A stretch of DNA of 64,000 nt from the NCBI GenBank assembly GCA_024743115.1, contig JANSXC010000002.1:288207-352206 (forward strand). Direction: 5' to 3'. The stretch's first letter is position 1. Each line of letters starts with the position of its first letter. Both the position numbers and the translations under genes were made by a program. The notes beneath the pieces are model-generated. The model was given only the letters and a program-made list of their open reading frames with translations, made no database searches and was not told the origin of the DNA. This DNA comes from a bacterium (GTDB lineage: Bacteria; Planctomycetota; UBA1135; UBA2386). Of this stretch, positions 54,392-63,259 are shown piece by piece.

Positions 54392-55336
54392 ATGGAAACG
54401 GTCAACGAGATCAAGGAACGGCTCTCTGCCAAGTCGCGCACCGCGACGCTCGACGAGCTGCGGAGTGAGGGCCGCAAGCAGGTTCGGCTGATCCGCGCCG
54501 AGCACATCGCCGCGATGGTCTCGCAGGCCGTTCATGCGGCGATCGAGGACTCGGGGCTGATCGACCCGGCCGAGCACGAGCAGCTGGTCGAGAAGAGCCG
54601 CGAGGAGTTCAAGAACATCCTCCAGGAGCGTCAGGACGAGGCCCGGCGCGCGAACGAGATCGAGCAGATGCTTCACGATCGCGAGCGCGAGATCGAGGAC
54701 TTCCGGACGCAGGTCGGCGAGCTCGAAGAATCGCTGCTCGTGACCCGGAAGGATCTCGAGGAGTCGGCGGCCGGAGCCGACTCGTTGCGCGGCGAACTCG
54801 AACTTGCGCAGCGGAGCCTGATGGCTCTCGAATCCGAGGTGGAGCAGGCCAAGGCCGAGACCGATCGACTGCGGGCCGATGCCGAGCGGGCGCAGGCCGA
54901 GGCGGAGGCCGCACGGGCTGCCGCCGAGCAGGCCCAGGCCGAAGTCGAAGCCGCCGCAGGCGCGAATCAGCCCGCACCGCCGGCCAACAACGAGTTGCTC
55001 ATGTCGCTGTTCCAGGAGATGGCGACCATGAAGGCCAACATGCAGCAGACGCAGCAGCAGGTCGCCCCGGCCGCCGCTGCGGGCGGCGCCGATATCGGTG
55101 CCGCACTGGACAAGATCACGAGCTCACTCAACGACCGCCTCGAGTCCTTCGGCAAGAAGATGGGCATCAGCTCGGCGGTCGAGGGCGATGCTCCGACGGA
55201 CTTCAGCGGGTTGTTCAAGGGCGCCGAGGAGAACCTCGAGTCGAACATGGACAACGTCACGGTCAAGCAGAAGTCGGGTGGCGGCATCGCCGCCAACCTG
55301 GCGCGACTCAAGAAGCTGAAGGGCGGGGGTGACTGA
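54392..55336 (+). CDS. Coiled-coil protein paired with an actin-like ATPase
   Basis: The protein has 314 residues. A helical N-terminal region (about 1-60, with RKQVRLIRAEHIAAMVSQAV) is followed by a long coiled coil (about 65-190, rich in Glu, Gln, Ala and Arg), then a Gln/Ala-rich linker. The C-terminal section is FSGLFKGAEENLES, then a short basic end (LARLKKLKGG). No membrane segment or signal peptide is present, so it is cytoplasmic. The actin-like gene begins 86 bp downstream on the same strand; the two probably form one transcript ending at the terminator at 56485. A role as a filament-organising or adaptor partner is inferred from this pairing only. Confidence 0.72.
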   Translation: METVNEIKERLSAKSRTATLDELRSEGRKQVRLIRAEHIAAMVSQAVHAAIEDSGLIDPAEHEQLVEKSREEFKNILQERQDEARRANEIEQMLHDREREIEDFRTQVGELEESLLVTRKDLEESAAGADSLRGELELAQRSLMALESEVEQAKAETDRLRADAERAQAEAEAARAAAEQAQAEVEAAAGANQPAPPANNELLMSLFQEMATMKANMQQTQQQVAPAAAAGGADIGAALDKITSSLNDRLESFGKKMGISSAVEGDAPTDFSGLFKGAEENLESNMDNVTVKQKSGGGIAANLARLKKLKGGGD

Positions 55337-55421
55337 TCGCGCCGAAGAGGCACGCAATTCGGCTGATCCGCCGTCCCGCGGTCAGCAGGGGAACAACGAA
55401 CTTCACGGGTAGGACTGACAC

Positions 55422-56465
55422 ATGACGGAGCAAAACGACAACTACGATCCGGCAACGGATAATGGCGCCGACACCGCGCTGGCGCTCGGCAAGGGCCTCG
55501 ACGTGGGGACGGCGAATCTCGCCGCCGCGGTGCAGAATGACGAAGGCGACATCACCGTCAACGTCGAGCGCAACGCCTTCCTCGACATTCCGAGCGACGT
55601 CTACAGCAAGAACATGCTGACGAAGCTCAAGGTGCCCTACGTGGTGCACAACAACAAGCTCGTCGTGATCGGCGAGGCGGCGTTCGAGCTCGCCAACGTG
55701 TTCGGCCGCGAGACGCGTCGTCCGATGATGGACGGCCTGATCAGCCCGCAGGAACAGGATGCTCTGCCGATGATGAAGATGATCATCAGCAAGATCCTCG
55801 GCGAGCCGCAGGTGCAGGGTGAGAACTGCTACTTCTGCGTCCCGGCAGAGTCGCTCGACGTTGACAACAACATCGTCTACCACCAGGGCCTGTTCGAGAC
55901 GATGATCAACAGCATGGGTTACAACGCCCACGCCATCAACGAGGCGCACGCCGTGGTCTTCTCGGAGCTCGCCGAGAACGACTTCACCGGCATCGGCCTG
56001 TCGTTCGGCGGTGGCATGGCCAACGCCTGCATCACCTACAAGTCGATCCCGTGCCTGTCGTTCTCGGTGGCGCGCGGCGGCGATTGGATCGACAAGAACG
56101 TCAGCAGCGTACTCGGCTGCCCGCGCAGCAAGGCGACGCACATCAAGGAACGCGGCATCGACATCCGCGATCCCAAGAGCCGGGAAGAGGAAGCGGTCTC
56201 GATCTACTACCGCAGCCTCATCAACTACGTGCTCAGCAACATCAAGAGCCGCTTCGAGTCCGGCCAGAACATGCCGAGCTTCAACGATCCGGTCGACATC
56301 GCCTGTGCCGGCGGCACGTCGATGATCGGTGGCTTCATCGAGGTCTTCCGCGACGAGTTCGCGAAGATCGACTTTCCGATCCCGGTCGGCCGCATCTTCC
56401 GCAGCGACGAAGCCCTCACGGCCGTCGCCAAGGGTTGCCTGGTCGCCGCCGCGATCGGCGAGTAG
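55422..56465 (+). CDS. Actin-like ATPase (ParM/MreB/FtsA superfamily), uncharacterised branch
   Basis: The protein has 347 residues with the actin-type layout: phosphate-1 GKGLDVGTANLAA (Asp27, Gly-Thr), a connecting NEAHAVVFSE segment (Glu174), phosphate-2 as GLSFGGGMANA (193-202) and the adenosine loop CAGGTSMIGGF (295-305). In actins and MreB the phosphate-2 motif begins with Asp (DxGGGT); here Ser194 takes that place, so nucleotide handling may differ. It is not MreB (too divergent, no mreC/D nearby) nor a plasmid ParM by context. A short acidic N-terminus of 20 residues precedes the fold. AGGA lies 7 bp before the ATG. Followed by a strong terminator. Confidence 0.82.
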   Translation: MTEQNDNYDPATDNGADTALALGKGLDVGTANLAAAVQNDEGDITVNVERNAFLDIPSDVYSKNMLTKLKVPYVVHNNKLVVIGEAAFELANVFGRETRRPMMDGLISPQEQDALPMMKMIISKILGEPQVQGENCYFCVPAESLDVDNNIVYHQGLFETMINSMGYNAHAINEAHAVVFSELAENDFTGIGLSFGGGMANACITYKSIPCLSFSVARGGDWIDKNVSSVLGCPRSKATHIKERGIDIRDPKSREEEAVSIYYRSLINYVLSNIKSRFESGQNMPSFNDPVDIACAGGTSMIGGFIEVFRDEFAKIDFPIPVGRIFRSDEALTAVAKGCLVAAAIGE

Positions 56466-56484
56466 CCGCAGGGCAGGTATGACG

Positions 56485-56521
56485 AACGCCCGCCGCCGGT
56501 TCGCCGGCTGGCGGGCGTTTT
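56485..56521 (+). terminator. Intrinsic terminator of the coiled-coil/actin-like pair
   Basis: A perfect 10-bp outer stem (56485-56494 with 56510-56519) encloses a 5-bp inner stem with a UUCG tetraloop (56495-56508) and one bulged T. Four T residues (56518-56521) and, after GCG, three more follow. It lies 19 bp after the actin-like stop. Confidence 0.9.
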
Positions 56522-56602
56522 GCGTTTCGGGGAGAACCGGGAGTCGCTGCTGCCGAGGATTGGCTCAACGGTCGTGCGGGCCGGGGTCGATCTCAGATCA
56601 TT

Positions 56603-57211
56603 GTGGAAGGCGCGCAACACCGACGTCACCTGATCCCGCTGCTGATCGCCGTGCAGGTGGTCTGCTGTGTAACCGTGGCGGTGGCGCCGTGGTCCCGTGA
56701 GGCGGAGGAGAGTCCGCCGCTCGTGCCGGTTGCGGAGGACTCGACGCGGCAGCTCGAGGCGCTCGCTGCCGAGCTGCGGGAGCTGTCCGAGCGACTGCAG
56801 GTGCTCGAGTCCGCGCCGGCCCGGGAGGCCATCGAGCGCGGTGGGTCGTCCGCGGCGGTTCCCGCGGTCGAAGTGCCATCGGGAGCAGTGTCCCTGGCGG
56901 CGGCCACGGGGCGTCGGCCGCTCGAGGCCCGGGCCAACGACCCGATCCGATGGGGCGAGCTCGAGCGGTTCGCCGGTCGGTGGCAGGGGCTCGGCGACGA
57001 GGCCACCACCACGAAGCTCGCGTTGTTGGGGCCGAGTGAGCTCATCGAGCGCTTCGGTCCGCCCTCGGCCGTCTACAACGACTCCAGCGCGACTGGGTGG
57101 TACTACCACTCGGCGGAGGTCAATCGCCGCGGTCAGCCACTGACGACGGTCGAGTTCCTGCTCGGGCACGCCGGCGTGATCTCCGTTCGGCGCATTGCGA
57201 AGGAGTGGTAG
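56603..57211 (+). CDS. Small membrane-anchored coiled-coil protein, function unknown
   Basis: The protein has 202 residues from a GTG start. A single hydrophobic helix (about 10-28) is followed by a short coiled coil (about 45-75, LEALAAELRELSERLQVLES), an Ala/Gly-rich linker and a C-terminal globular domain (LLGPSELIERFGPPSAVY, then a GWYYHS strand). The C-terminal part resembles a small outer-membrane assembly or lipoprotein-type fold (similar to SmpA/BamE-type sequences in layout), but this is not certain. It converges on the amidase gene with 24 bp between stops. Confidence 0.6.
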   Translation: MEGAQHRRHLIPLLIAVQVVCCVTVAVAPWSREAEESPPLVPVAEDSTRQLEALAAELRELSERLQVLESAPAREAIERGGSSAAVPAVEVPSGAVSLAAATGRRPLEARANDPIRWGELERFAGRWQGLGDEATTTKLALLGPSELIERFGPPSAVYNDSSATGWYYHSAEVNRRGQPLTTVEFLLGHAGVISVRRIAKEW

Positions 57212-57235
57212 TCGGCGACCGTCTGCCTGCCGGTA

Positions 57236-60208
57236 CTACGGCCCGAGCGTGACGCGCACCCAGTTGGTTACCGTGCGGTCGAGCAGGCTCGTCGGGTCGA
57301 CCGTGAACGCGGCGAACCAGACCTCGAACCCGTTCAGGAAACCGAGGTTGGGGACGTCGACCCATGCACTGGCTCGGCCGCTGGCATCGAGCAGGCCGAG
57401 GAAGTTGCCGTAGAGCGGGTTGCCCGGATCGAGGCTGCTGCCGATCAGGAAGCCGGGTCTTAGCGGGATCAGGTTGCCGCCGGGCAGGGGAATTCCGATG
57501 TCGTTCCCTTCACTGACGAGCAGCTGATAGAGCTGGCCGGCTTCCCCGGGCATCGCGAGCTCGAGGTTCAGCCGTTGGCCCAAGGGCGCAGTCGGGGTTG
57601 TGGTGAGCGGCTGGTCCGCGAGCAGGAACGCGAGGCTCTGCCGCACGAGTTGCGCGCGCGCGACGGGATCGGTCATCGTGACGAGCGGGAAGCCGAACGT
57701 CACGGTGCGCGCGGCCGTCACGGGATCGATGCGCTGGACGCCGGCGAACTGGCCGTTGCCGTATTGCAGGCAGACGACGGCGCCGGTGCTCGGGGTCGCG
57801 GTGAGAACGTCGGGGTAGTTGACGTCGTAGGTGCCGAACTGGCCGTTGTCGAATGCCGTCAGGGGCAGGCCGGCGCTGACGGTGCCCGGCACCCCGCGTA
57901 CGGTGTAGACGTTGGCGTCGTCCGCGACGTAGGTCGTACCGAGCTGATTGCGATAGAAGGCGCGGTCGCTCGCCGAGCCGAGCCAGTCGAGGTCCCAGGC
58001 GACCTCCGCGCCCGAGACGAGCAGTCGCCCGCCTGCGTTGAGGAACGCGTTGACGAGGAATTGCTCGAACGGCGTGAACGTCTCGTCCGTCGTGCTCTCT
58101 TCGCCGAGCGACCAGACTGCACAACGATAGTTGTCGAGCGTGACCCGTCCGCGCTCGATCGCCTCGTTGCTCGCGGCGTCGAAGCCGAGCGAGAACGTCG
58201 CGTCGCGCCGGATCGCGTCGCCGAAGTGTCGCAGGTAGTCGCGCGTGTTGTCAGGGGCTTTGATCGCGCGGTCGAGCCGATCGAACGCTTGCACCAGCAG
58301 TACGCTTGCCGTGCCGTTGTGGTCGGTCCCGGCCGTGAGGACCTCGGTCGGCATCGAGCAGCCGGAGCCGTTCGTGGCCCGCACGCGAAAGCTCTTCATC
58401 GAATGGTAGGGCAGCGGCCCCGTCGACCAGAACGGCGCCGTTGTCGTGCCGGCCTGCACGAACCCCTTACCGTCGTCGGACCACTCGACCACGTAGCCGG
58501 TTGCCCCGGGGGCCGTGTCCCAGGCGACGCGCAGGCCGCCGTTTCCGTCCTGCGTGACGCGCAGCGCGGTCGGCGGCTCGGGGACGAACGGAGCCGCGGC
58601 CGCGAAGTAGCGCATGATGCCACGCGCGATCGCGCGCGCCCCGAGGTAGCGAAACTCGGGTTGGTGCAGCGACGTGTGATCGAAAGAACCGGCCTGATCG
58701 TGGAACGCGAGCTCGAGCAGCACGCCGGGCATCGTGCTGAGCAGGCGCACTTCACCGAAGTTGGCGCTGCGCTGACCACGGTCGACCCAGGTCGAACTCC
58801 ACTCGGCGCGGAGGTCCTGGATGATCTGCGTGTGGATGCGGCTCTGCAGTGTGCTGGAGCCGGCTGTCGCGCCGCCTGAGTAGATGAACGAACTCGTGCC
58901 CGCGCCGCCGCCGGCGTTGGTGTGGAGGCTGACGTATGCGTCGGCACCGCGCCACTCGGCAAATCGCGGGCGCGTGGTTACGTCGTCGCTGTTGTCCGCG
59001 CCGGCCGTGTCGTAAACCGATGTCGGAGCGCCGGCATACTGGGTCCAGTAGCGCGCGGCCTCCTGCCAGCGCGGGCGTCCGCTCGTGCCGCTGCCGCGCA
59101 CGATCGAGCCGACGCCGCCACCTAGTCGCACGGCGTCGGCGATGACGACGCCATTCGATGGTGACTCGTTACTGAGCGTGATGACCGCGTCGTCACCCGC
59201 GTTGAACCAATACGAACCGAGCCAGACCCATGTCAGGTTGTCCCGGGACTGATCCACCTCGACGGAGCTCGTGCCGCCCGCATGCGTGACGCGGTAGCGC
59301 GCGACCGGCGTCCGGTTCGTGCTGGCGCGGAACCAGGCATAGACCGGGTAGAGCCCGTCGCGGGTCACCGGGATCCGCCAGTTCGCGGTCGCCGTCTCGG
59401 TCGCGGTTGCGCCCACGAAGCGATACGTGCCGCCCTGGTAGCCGGATGATCCCGATAGCAGCCACGTGCCGGTCTCCGTGTAGGTGGGCGCGCCGCTGTC
59501 GTTGTCCGCAACCGCATCGACCAACACCTCGCCCGTTTCGCGCGTCAACACGACTTCGGCGCCCATGTTCTGGAGCATCGGGATCAGGTAGCGATTGCAG
59601 ATCTCGGCGACGTGGATGTCCTCGAGCAACCCATCGATGAGCGGGCGCTGGGTCGTCCAGCCGAGCGAGCTGTGCCAGTAGTAGCCATGGCCTGGCGAGA
59701 TCGCGATGCGCCGGCCGCTGAGTGCGCCCTGGGTCGCCACGAAGCTCGAGTTGCCGGATTCGGCGCGCGGTACGGTTGGCAGTCGGTCGTGTCCGAGTAC
59801 GGTCGTGATGTCCTCTTCGCGGCCGTTTCGGAGCCGGATCGCCACGCTCGTGTGTGCGATCGACGGGTCGGTCAGCGCGGTCTTCTGCAGTTGTTCGAGG
59901 GCGTCCTCGATCGCGGTGGCGGCCAGCAGGGTGTCGTCAAACACCAGCTGCGCGTGATCGCCGGTCACGCGACACGCCTGCAGGCGGGTGCCGGCAGGCA
60001 CGTGGCTCGTCCAGCCCGCCGCACGCTGGCTCGCGGTCGGCCCGCGGAGCAGGTGGTCGAGCGCAGCTGCCGCGCCCTGATGGTGCCGCGCGTCAGCGAT
60101 CAGATCGTTGCGATGAACGAACAGTGCGTGCTGCGCGGGCAGCGTCGCGACGGCGCCCGCGACCGCGGTGGTCGCGACGAGCAGAACGGGTCGGAGGGTG
60201 GCCAGCAT
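57236..60208 (-). CDS. Secreted mosaic N-acetylmuramoyl-L-alanine amidase (GerMN-amidase-golvesin-FnIII)
   Basis: The chain has 990 residues. A signal peptide (about 1-25) precedes a GerMN-like domain (about 26-135). The amidase_3 catalytic domain starts at SPGHG (His174). It is interrupted at about 238-366 by a golvesin/XLY-type beta domain (GTWLLSGSSGYQGGTYRF, then GLYPVYAWFRAS), resumes with SLHTNAGGG (His429), and ends with catalytic Glu499 in GVLLELAF. A fibronectin III-like domain (about 533-615) and a C-terminal region with VPNLGFLNGFEVWF follow. It should cleave the bond between MurNAc and L-Ala in peptidoglycan. Probably cotranscribed with the redoxin upstream. Confidence 0.87.
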   Translation of the reverse strand: MLATLRPVLLVATTAVAGAVATLPAQHALFVHRNDLIADARHHQGAAAALDHLLRGPTASQRAAGWTSHVPAGTRLQACRVTGDHAQLVFDDTLLAATAIEDALEQLQKTALTDPSIAHTSVAIRLRNGREEDITTVLGHDRLPTVPRAESGNSSFVATQGALSGRRIAISPGHGYYWHSSLGWTTQRPLIDGLLEDIHVAEICNRYLIPMLQNMGAEVVLTRETGEVLVDAVADNDSGAPTYTETGTWLLSGSSGYQGGTYRFVGATATETATANWRIPVTRDGLYPVYAWFRASTNRTPVARYRVTHAGGTSSVEVDQSRDNLTWVWLGSYWFNAGDDAVITLSNESPSNGVVIADAVRLGGGVGSIVRGSGTSGRPRWQEAARYWTQYAGAPTSVYDTAGADNSDDVTTRPRFAEWRGADAYVSLHTNAGGGAGTSSFIYSGGATAGSSTLQSRIHTQIIQDLRAEWSSTWVDRGQRSANFGEVRLLSTMPGVLLELAFHDQAGSFDHTSLHQPEFRYLGARAIARGIMRYFAAAAPFVPEPPTALRVTQDGNGGLRVAWDTAPGATGYVVEWSDDGKGFVQAGTTTAPFWSTGPLPYHSMKSFRVRATNGSGCSMPTEVLTAGTDHNGTASVLLVQAFDRLDRAIKAPDNTRDYLRHFGDAIRRDATFSLGFDAASNEAIERGRVTLDNYRCAVWSLGEESTTDETFTPFEQFLVNAFLNAGGRLLVSGAEVAWDLDWLGSASDRAFYRNQLGTTYVADDANVYTVRGVPGTVSAGLPLTAFDNGQFGTYDVNYPDVLTATPSTGAVVCLQYGNGQFAGVQRIDPVTAARTVTFGFPLVTMTDPVARAQLVRQSLAFLLADQPLTTTPTAPLGQRLNLELAMPGEAGQLYQLLVSEGNDIGIPLPGGNLIPLRPGFLIGSSLDPGNPLYGNFLGLLDASGRASAWVDVPNLGFLNGFEVWFAAFTVDPTSLLDRTVTNWVRVTLGP

Positions 60209-60282
60209 GAAGCGGCCAGCTTACCGCATGTGCGCCCGTCGCCCGAGACGGGGATCGTCCCGTCGGGGTCGACGTGTGGCAG

Positions 60283-60981
60283 TCAGTCGAAGCGCGTTGG
60301 CCCGCCGTACGGTGGCGTTTGCGGCGTTGCGACTTCGGTGCCCCGAATCGTCGCGTCCAGCGCGTCGCGCACGTGGTTGGCAGCGCGTGAAGGGTCCGTG
60401 CCACGGCCGTCGTCATCGAGCGCGCCGCGGTAGACCAGGCGGCCCGTCGCGTCGATCACGAACACCTGGCCGGTCGTTCGAGCAGCCAGCGTTCGTGCCA
60501 GTCGGGCACCATGATCGGCGAGGATCGGATGGCGTAGGTCGGAGTCCTCGGCGCGCTGTCGCAGGTTGCGATAGGGCCGGTCGTCCGGCGAGTGAGCCTC
60601 GAAGGCCGCCGGCGCGGGCTTCTTGCCGATCTCGTTCACGTTGGCCGCGAGGCCGAGGAAGGTGACGCCGCGCGAATCGTAGTCGCGGGCGAGCTCCACG
60701 AGCTTGGGGTCGATCGTGTGCTGCCACGGGCACGTGCTCGACCACATGTGGATCACGACCGGTCGGCCTCGGAGGTCACCGACGCGGTGAAGGTCGCCCT
60801 CGAGATCCTGCAGGGTCACATCGGGCGGCAGCTCGTCACCGATCTGCAGCTTGCGCCGCGCGGTGTGCTGCGGCTTCGCGGCGGAGGCGTTCTGCTGACT
60901 CGGCTTCCTGGGGGAATCGGACTGTTGCGCGCTCGCGAGTCCGGTGGCAAGGAGCGCGCTGACGGCCAGGCGGATCTTCAT
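60283..60981 (-). CDS. Secreted redoxin (AhpC/TSA-thioredoxin-like) protein
   Basis: The protein has 232 residues with a signal peptide (about 1-18, cut after LASAQ). A charged linker (20-45) is followed by a thioredoxin-fold domain: LEGDLHRVGDLRGRPVVIHM, then SSTCPWQHT with a single Cys84 in the active-site position. The second Cys of a CxxC pair is absent, which points to a peroxiredoxin-type or one-cysteine thiol protein rather than a TlpA disulfide reductase. A cis-Pro-type stretch (TGQVFVIDATGRLVYRGALDD) supports the fold. It is 74 bp upstream of the amidase. Confidence 0.82.
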   Translation of the reverse strand: MKIRLAVSALLATGLASAQQSDSPRKPSQQNASAAKPQHTARRKLQIGDELPPDVTLQDLEGDLHRVGDLRGRPVVIHMWSSTCPWQHTIDPKLVELARDYDSRGVTFLGLAANVNEIGKKPAPAAFEAHSPDDRPYRNLRQRAEDSDLRHPILADHGARLARTLAARTTGQVFVIDATGRLVYRGALDDDGRGTDPSRAANHVRDALDATIRGTEVATPQTPPYGGPTRFD

Positions 60982-61036
60982 GACAGGGGATATGCCTCGG
61001 ATGCGCCCGAACCCAGCCCGGTTTGACGGCGATCGA

Positions 61037-61519
61037 TCAGTCCGCGTCGTCCGCGGGCGGCTCACCGCCGCCGGAATCGCCGCCGCCGGAACCTCCATTG
61101 CCGGTCTTGCGGGGCTTTCTGAGCGCCTCGTGGAGCCGTAGCAGGAAGCCGCAATAGCCGGCCGCGAACGCACAGGCGCCGTGCCAGAGCGCCCGTAGCG
61201 CGAGCGGCACGTTCGAAGGCTGGTAGGACTCGACGATCCACTCGAACAGTGCCCCGAGCAGGCCGATCAGCGTGCCGACGATGCCGGCAGCGAAGAGCGC
61301 GAGCGACGACGGGTTGGCATCGGCCGGGAGTGGCGGCAGCGGTCGCGGTCGCCGGGCGCGCCGGGTGATCACGTGCAACGCGAACGCGACGGCGACGAGC
61401 GCGAGCCACTCGACCGTGCCGAGTTCCATGCCACGGAATCGTGCGATGCCCGCGATCCAGAGCAGGCCGATCAGGATCGGGCACACCCCGAGCAGTCTTC
61501 GAAACCACGCGGTCGTCAT
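61037..61519 (-). CDS. Small membrane protein with Gly/Asp-rich tail, function unknown
   Basis: The protein has 160 residues with four hydrophobic segments (about 8-26, 35-52, 72-92, 106-124) and a disordered C-terminal tail of about 25 residues rich in Gly, Ser and Asp. No family recognised. Its start is 2 bp after the stop of the YedF-like gene, so the two are co-transcribed. Confidence 0.6.
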   Translation of the reverse strand: MTTAWFRRLLGVCPILIGLLWIAGIARFRGMELGTVEWLALVAVAFALHVITRRARRPRPLPPLPADANPSSLALFAAGIVGTLIGLLGALFEWIVESYQPSNVPLALRALWHGACAFAAGYCGFLLRLHEALRKPRKTGNGGSGGGDSGGGEPPADDAD

Positions 61520-61521
61520 CG

Positions 61522-61848
61522 TCAGAGTGTGATGACCTTCGCGGCTTTGCCGAGTTCGTCGATGATCGTGTCCATGTCGGAGACCGTTCCGACGGCGGGT
61601 TGCACGCCGTAGTGTTCGAGGCAGGTGCCGCAGGGTACGAGGTCGACGCCGCGCTCCTCGAGCGCCCGCAGCTCGATCAACACAGGGGAGTCGGCCGCGA
61701 CGAGCCTGACCCCCGAGTTGTAGAAGACGATCGCGCCGCAGTCGGGCAGTGCGATCGACTTCTTCAGGAAGGTGCCCAGGATCTTCAGCCCGAGTTCGCG
61801 GTCACCGTGGCCCATCTGGTCCTGGTTGCAGACGACGATCGTGTCCAT
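61522..61848 (-). CDS. YedF/DsrE-like small cysteine protein
   Basis: The protein has 108 residues, no signal peptide. It matches the C-terminal DsrE/F-like half of YedF (selenium metabolism or sulfurtransferase-like proteins): VVCNQDQMGHGDRELGLKIL, and the conserved Cys pair in LVPCGTCLEHYGV. The N-terminal TusA-like half of two-domain YedF is absent. Its role is uncertain; sulfur or selenium transfer is the family link. It leads the minus-strand run YedF, membrane protein, redoxin and amidase, though the latter two may have their own promoters. Confidence 0.8.
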   Translation of the reverse strand: MDTIVVCNQDQMGHGDRELGLKILGTFLKKSIALPDCGAIVFYNSGVRLVAADSPVLIELRALEERGVDLVPCGTCLEHYGVQPAVGTVSDMDTIIDELGKAAKVITL

Positions 61849-61963
61849 GGGCCTATGGTGCGAGTCCGGTCGCCGGAGCGCCAGCATCACGATTCCAGCG
61901 GGCCGCGGGACCCGTGGAACTCCCTTCCTTCAGCCCGCGAGGCGGCGTACCCTCCCCCCGGAC

Positions 61964-63259
61964 ATGAAAGTGCTCGTCGTCGGATCGGGTGGTCGCGAAC
62001 ACGCCCTCTGCTGGAAGATCGCCCAGTCGCCGCTGCTCTCGCGGCTCTACTGCGCACCCGGGAACCCCGGCACGCGGTCGATCGCGGAGGCCGTCGATGT
62101 GGCCCCGACGGACATCGCGGGGATCGTCCGGTTCGCGAGCGCCGAGCAGATCGACCTCGTGGTCGTCGGCCCCGAGGCGCCGCTCTGTGATGGACTTGCC
62201 GACGCGCTGGCCGAGCACGGCCGACTCTGTTTCGGGCCCACCAAGGCCGCGGCCGAGATCGAAGGCAGCAAGGTCTTCGCGCGCGAGTTGTGCCGCACGC
62301 ACCGCATCCCCGGACCGAGCTTCTGGTCGTTCGATGACGCACACCGCGCCAAGTCGTTCCTGACGAATCGCGAGGACGGACCGATCGTCGTCAAGGCGTC
62401 GGGGCTGGCCGCGGGTAAGGGCGTCGCGGTGTGCGAGAACAACGCCGAGGCGCTCGCGTTCGTCAGCGAATGCCTCGAGCAGGGGCGGTTCGGCGATGCC
62501 GGTGACACGATCGTGCTCGAGGAGTGTCTCGTCGGACCCGAGGTGTCGTTGATCACGATCACGGACGGTCAGACGATCGTGCCGCTCGAACCGGCGCGTG
62601 ATCACAAGCCGGTCTTCGAGGGCAACACCGGTCCGAACACGGGCGGCATGGGCGTGGTGAGTCCGGTCGAGCTGCTGCCGCGGCTGCGCTCACAGATCGA
62701 GAACCAGATCGTGTTCCCCGCCGTTCACGCGATGAATCGCGAGGGCCGGCCGTACCGCGGCTTCCTCTACGCGGGGCTCATGCTCACGCCGCAGGGGCCA
62801 CGCGTCCTCGAGTTCAACTGTCGCCTCGGCGATCCCGAGACGCAGCCACTGTTGATGCGGTTCAAGAGCGACCTGTTGCCTTACCTGCTCGCCGTCGCCG
62901 AGGGCAAACTCGATACGCTCGAGGCGCCCGAATGGGATCCGCGGACCGCGGTGTGTGTCGTCGCGTGCAGCGAGGGTTACCCGGGCAGCTATCCGAAGGG
63001 GCGGCCGATCCTGGGGCTCGAGTCGATCGAGACCGGCGACGACCTGCAGGTGTTCCATGCCGGCACCGCGCAGAAGCCCGGCGGGGATCTCGTCACGGCC
63101 GGTGGGCGGGTGCTGGCAGTGACGGGGCTCGGAGACGACGTCGAATCGGCACGGGCCAGGGTCTATGGCGCACTGGAACGGATCGAGTTCCAGGGCATGC
63201 ACTACCGCAAAGACATCGGGCGCCGGAACGATGGGGCGCGGGCCGAACGGTCGTCGTGA
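61964..63259 (+). CDS. purD: Phosphoribosylamine-glycine ligase
   Basis: PurD (GAR synthetase) joins phosphoribosylamine and glycine with ATP in purine synthesis. The protein has 431 residues, normal. The N-terminal MKVLVVGSGGREHAL is the family signature, the ATP-grasp part contains VKASGLAAGKGV, and the GNTGPNTGGMGV and EFNCRLGDPETQ stretches are conserved. The fur-like gene overlaps its stop by 4 bp (GTGA). Confidence 0.96.
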   Translation: MKVLVVGSGGREHALCWKIAQSPLLSRLYCAPGNPGTRSIAEAVDVAPTDIAGIVRFASAEQIDLVVVGPEAPLCDGLADALAEHGRLCFGPTKAAAEIEGSKVFARELCRTHRIPGPSFWSFDDAHRAKSFLTNREDGPIVVKASGLAAGKGVAVCENNAEALAFVSECLEQGRFGDAGDTIVLEECLVGPEVSLITITDGQTIVPLEPARDHKPVFEGNTGPNTGGMGVVSPVELLPRLRSQIENQIVFPAVHAMNREGRPYRGFLYAGLMLTPQGPRVLEFNCRLGDPETQPLLMRFKSDLLPYLLAVAEGKLDTLEAPEWDPRTAVCVVACSEGYPGSYPKGRPILGLESIETGDDLQVFHAGTAQKPGGDLVTAGGRVLAVTGLGDDVESARARVYGALERIEFQGMHYRKDIGRRNDGARAERSS

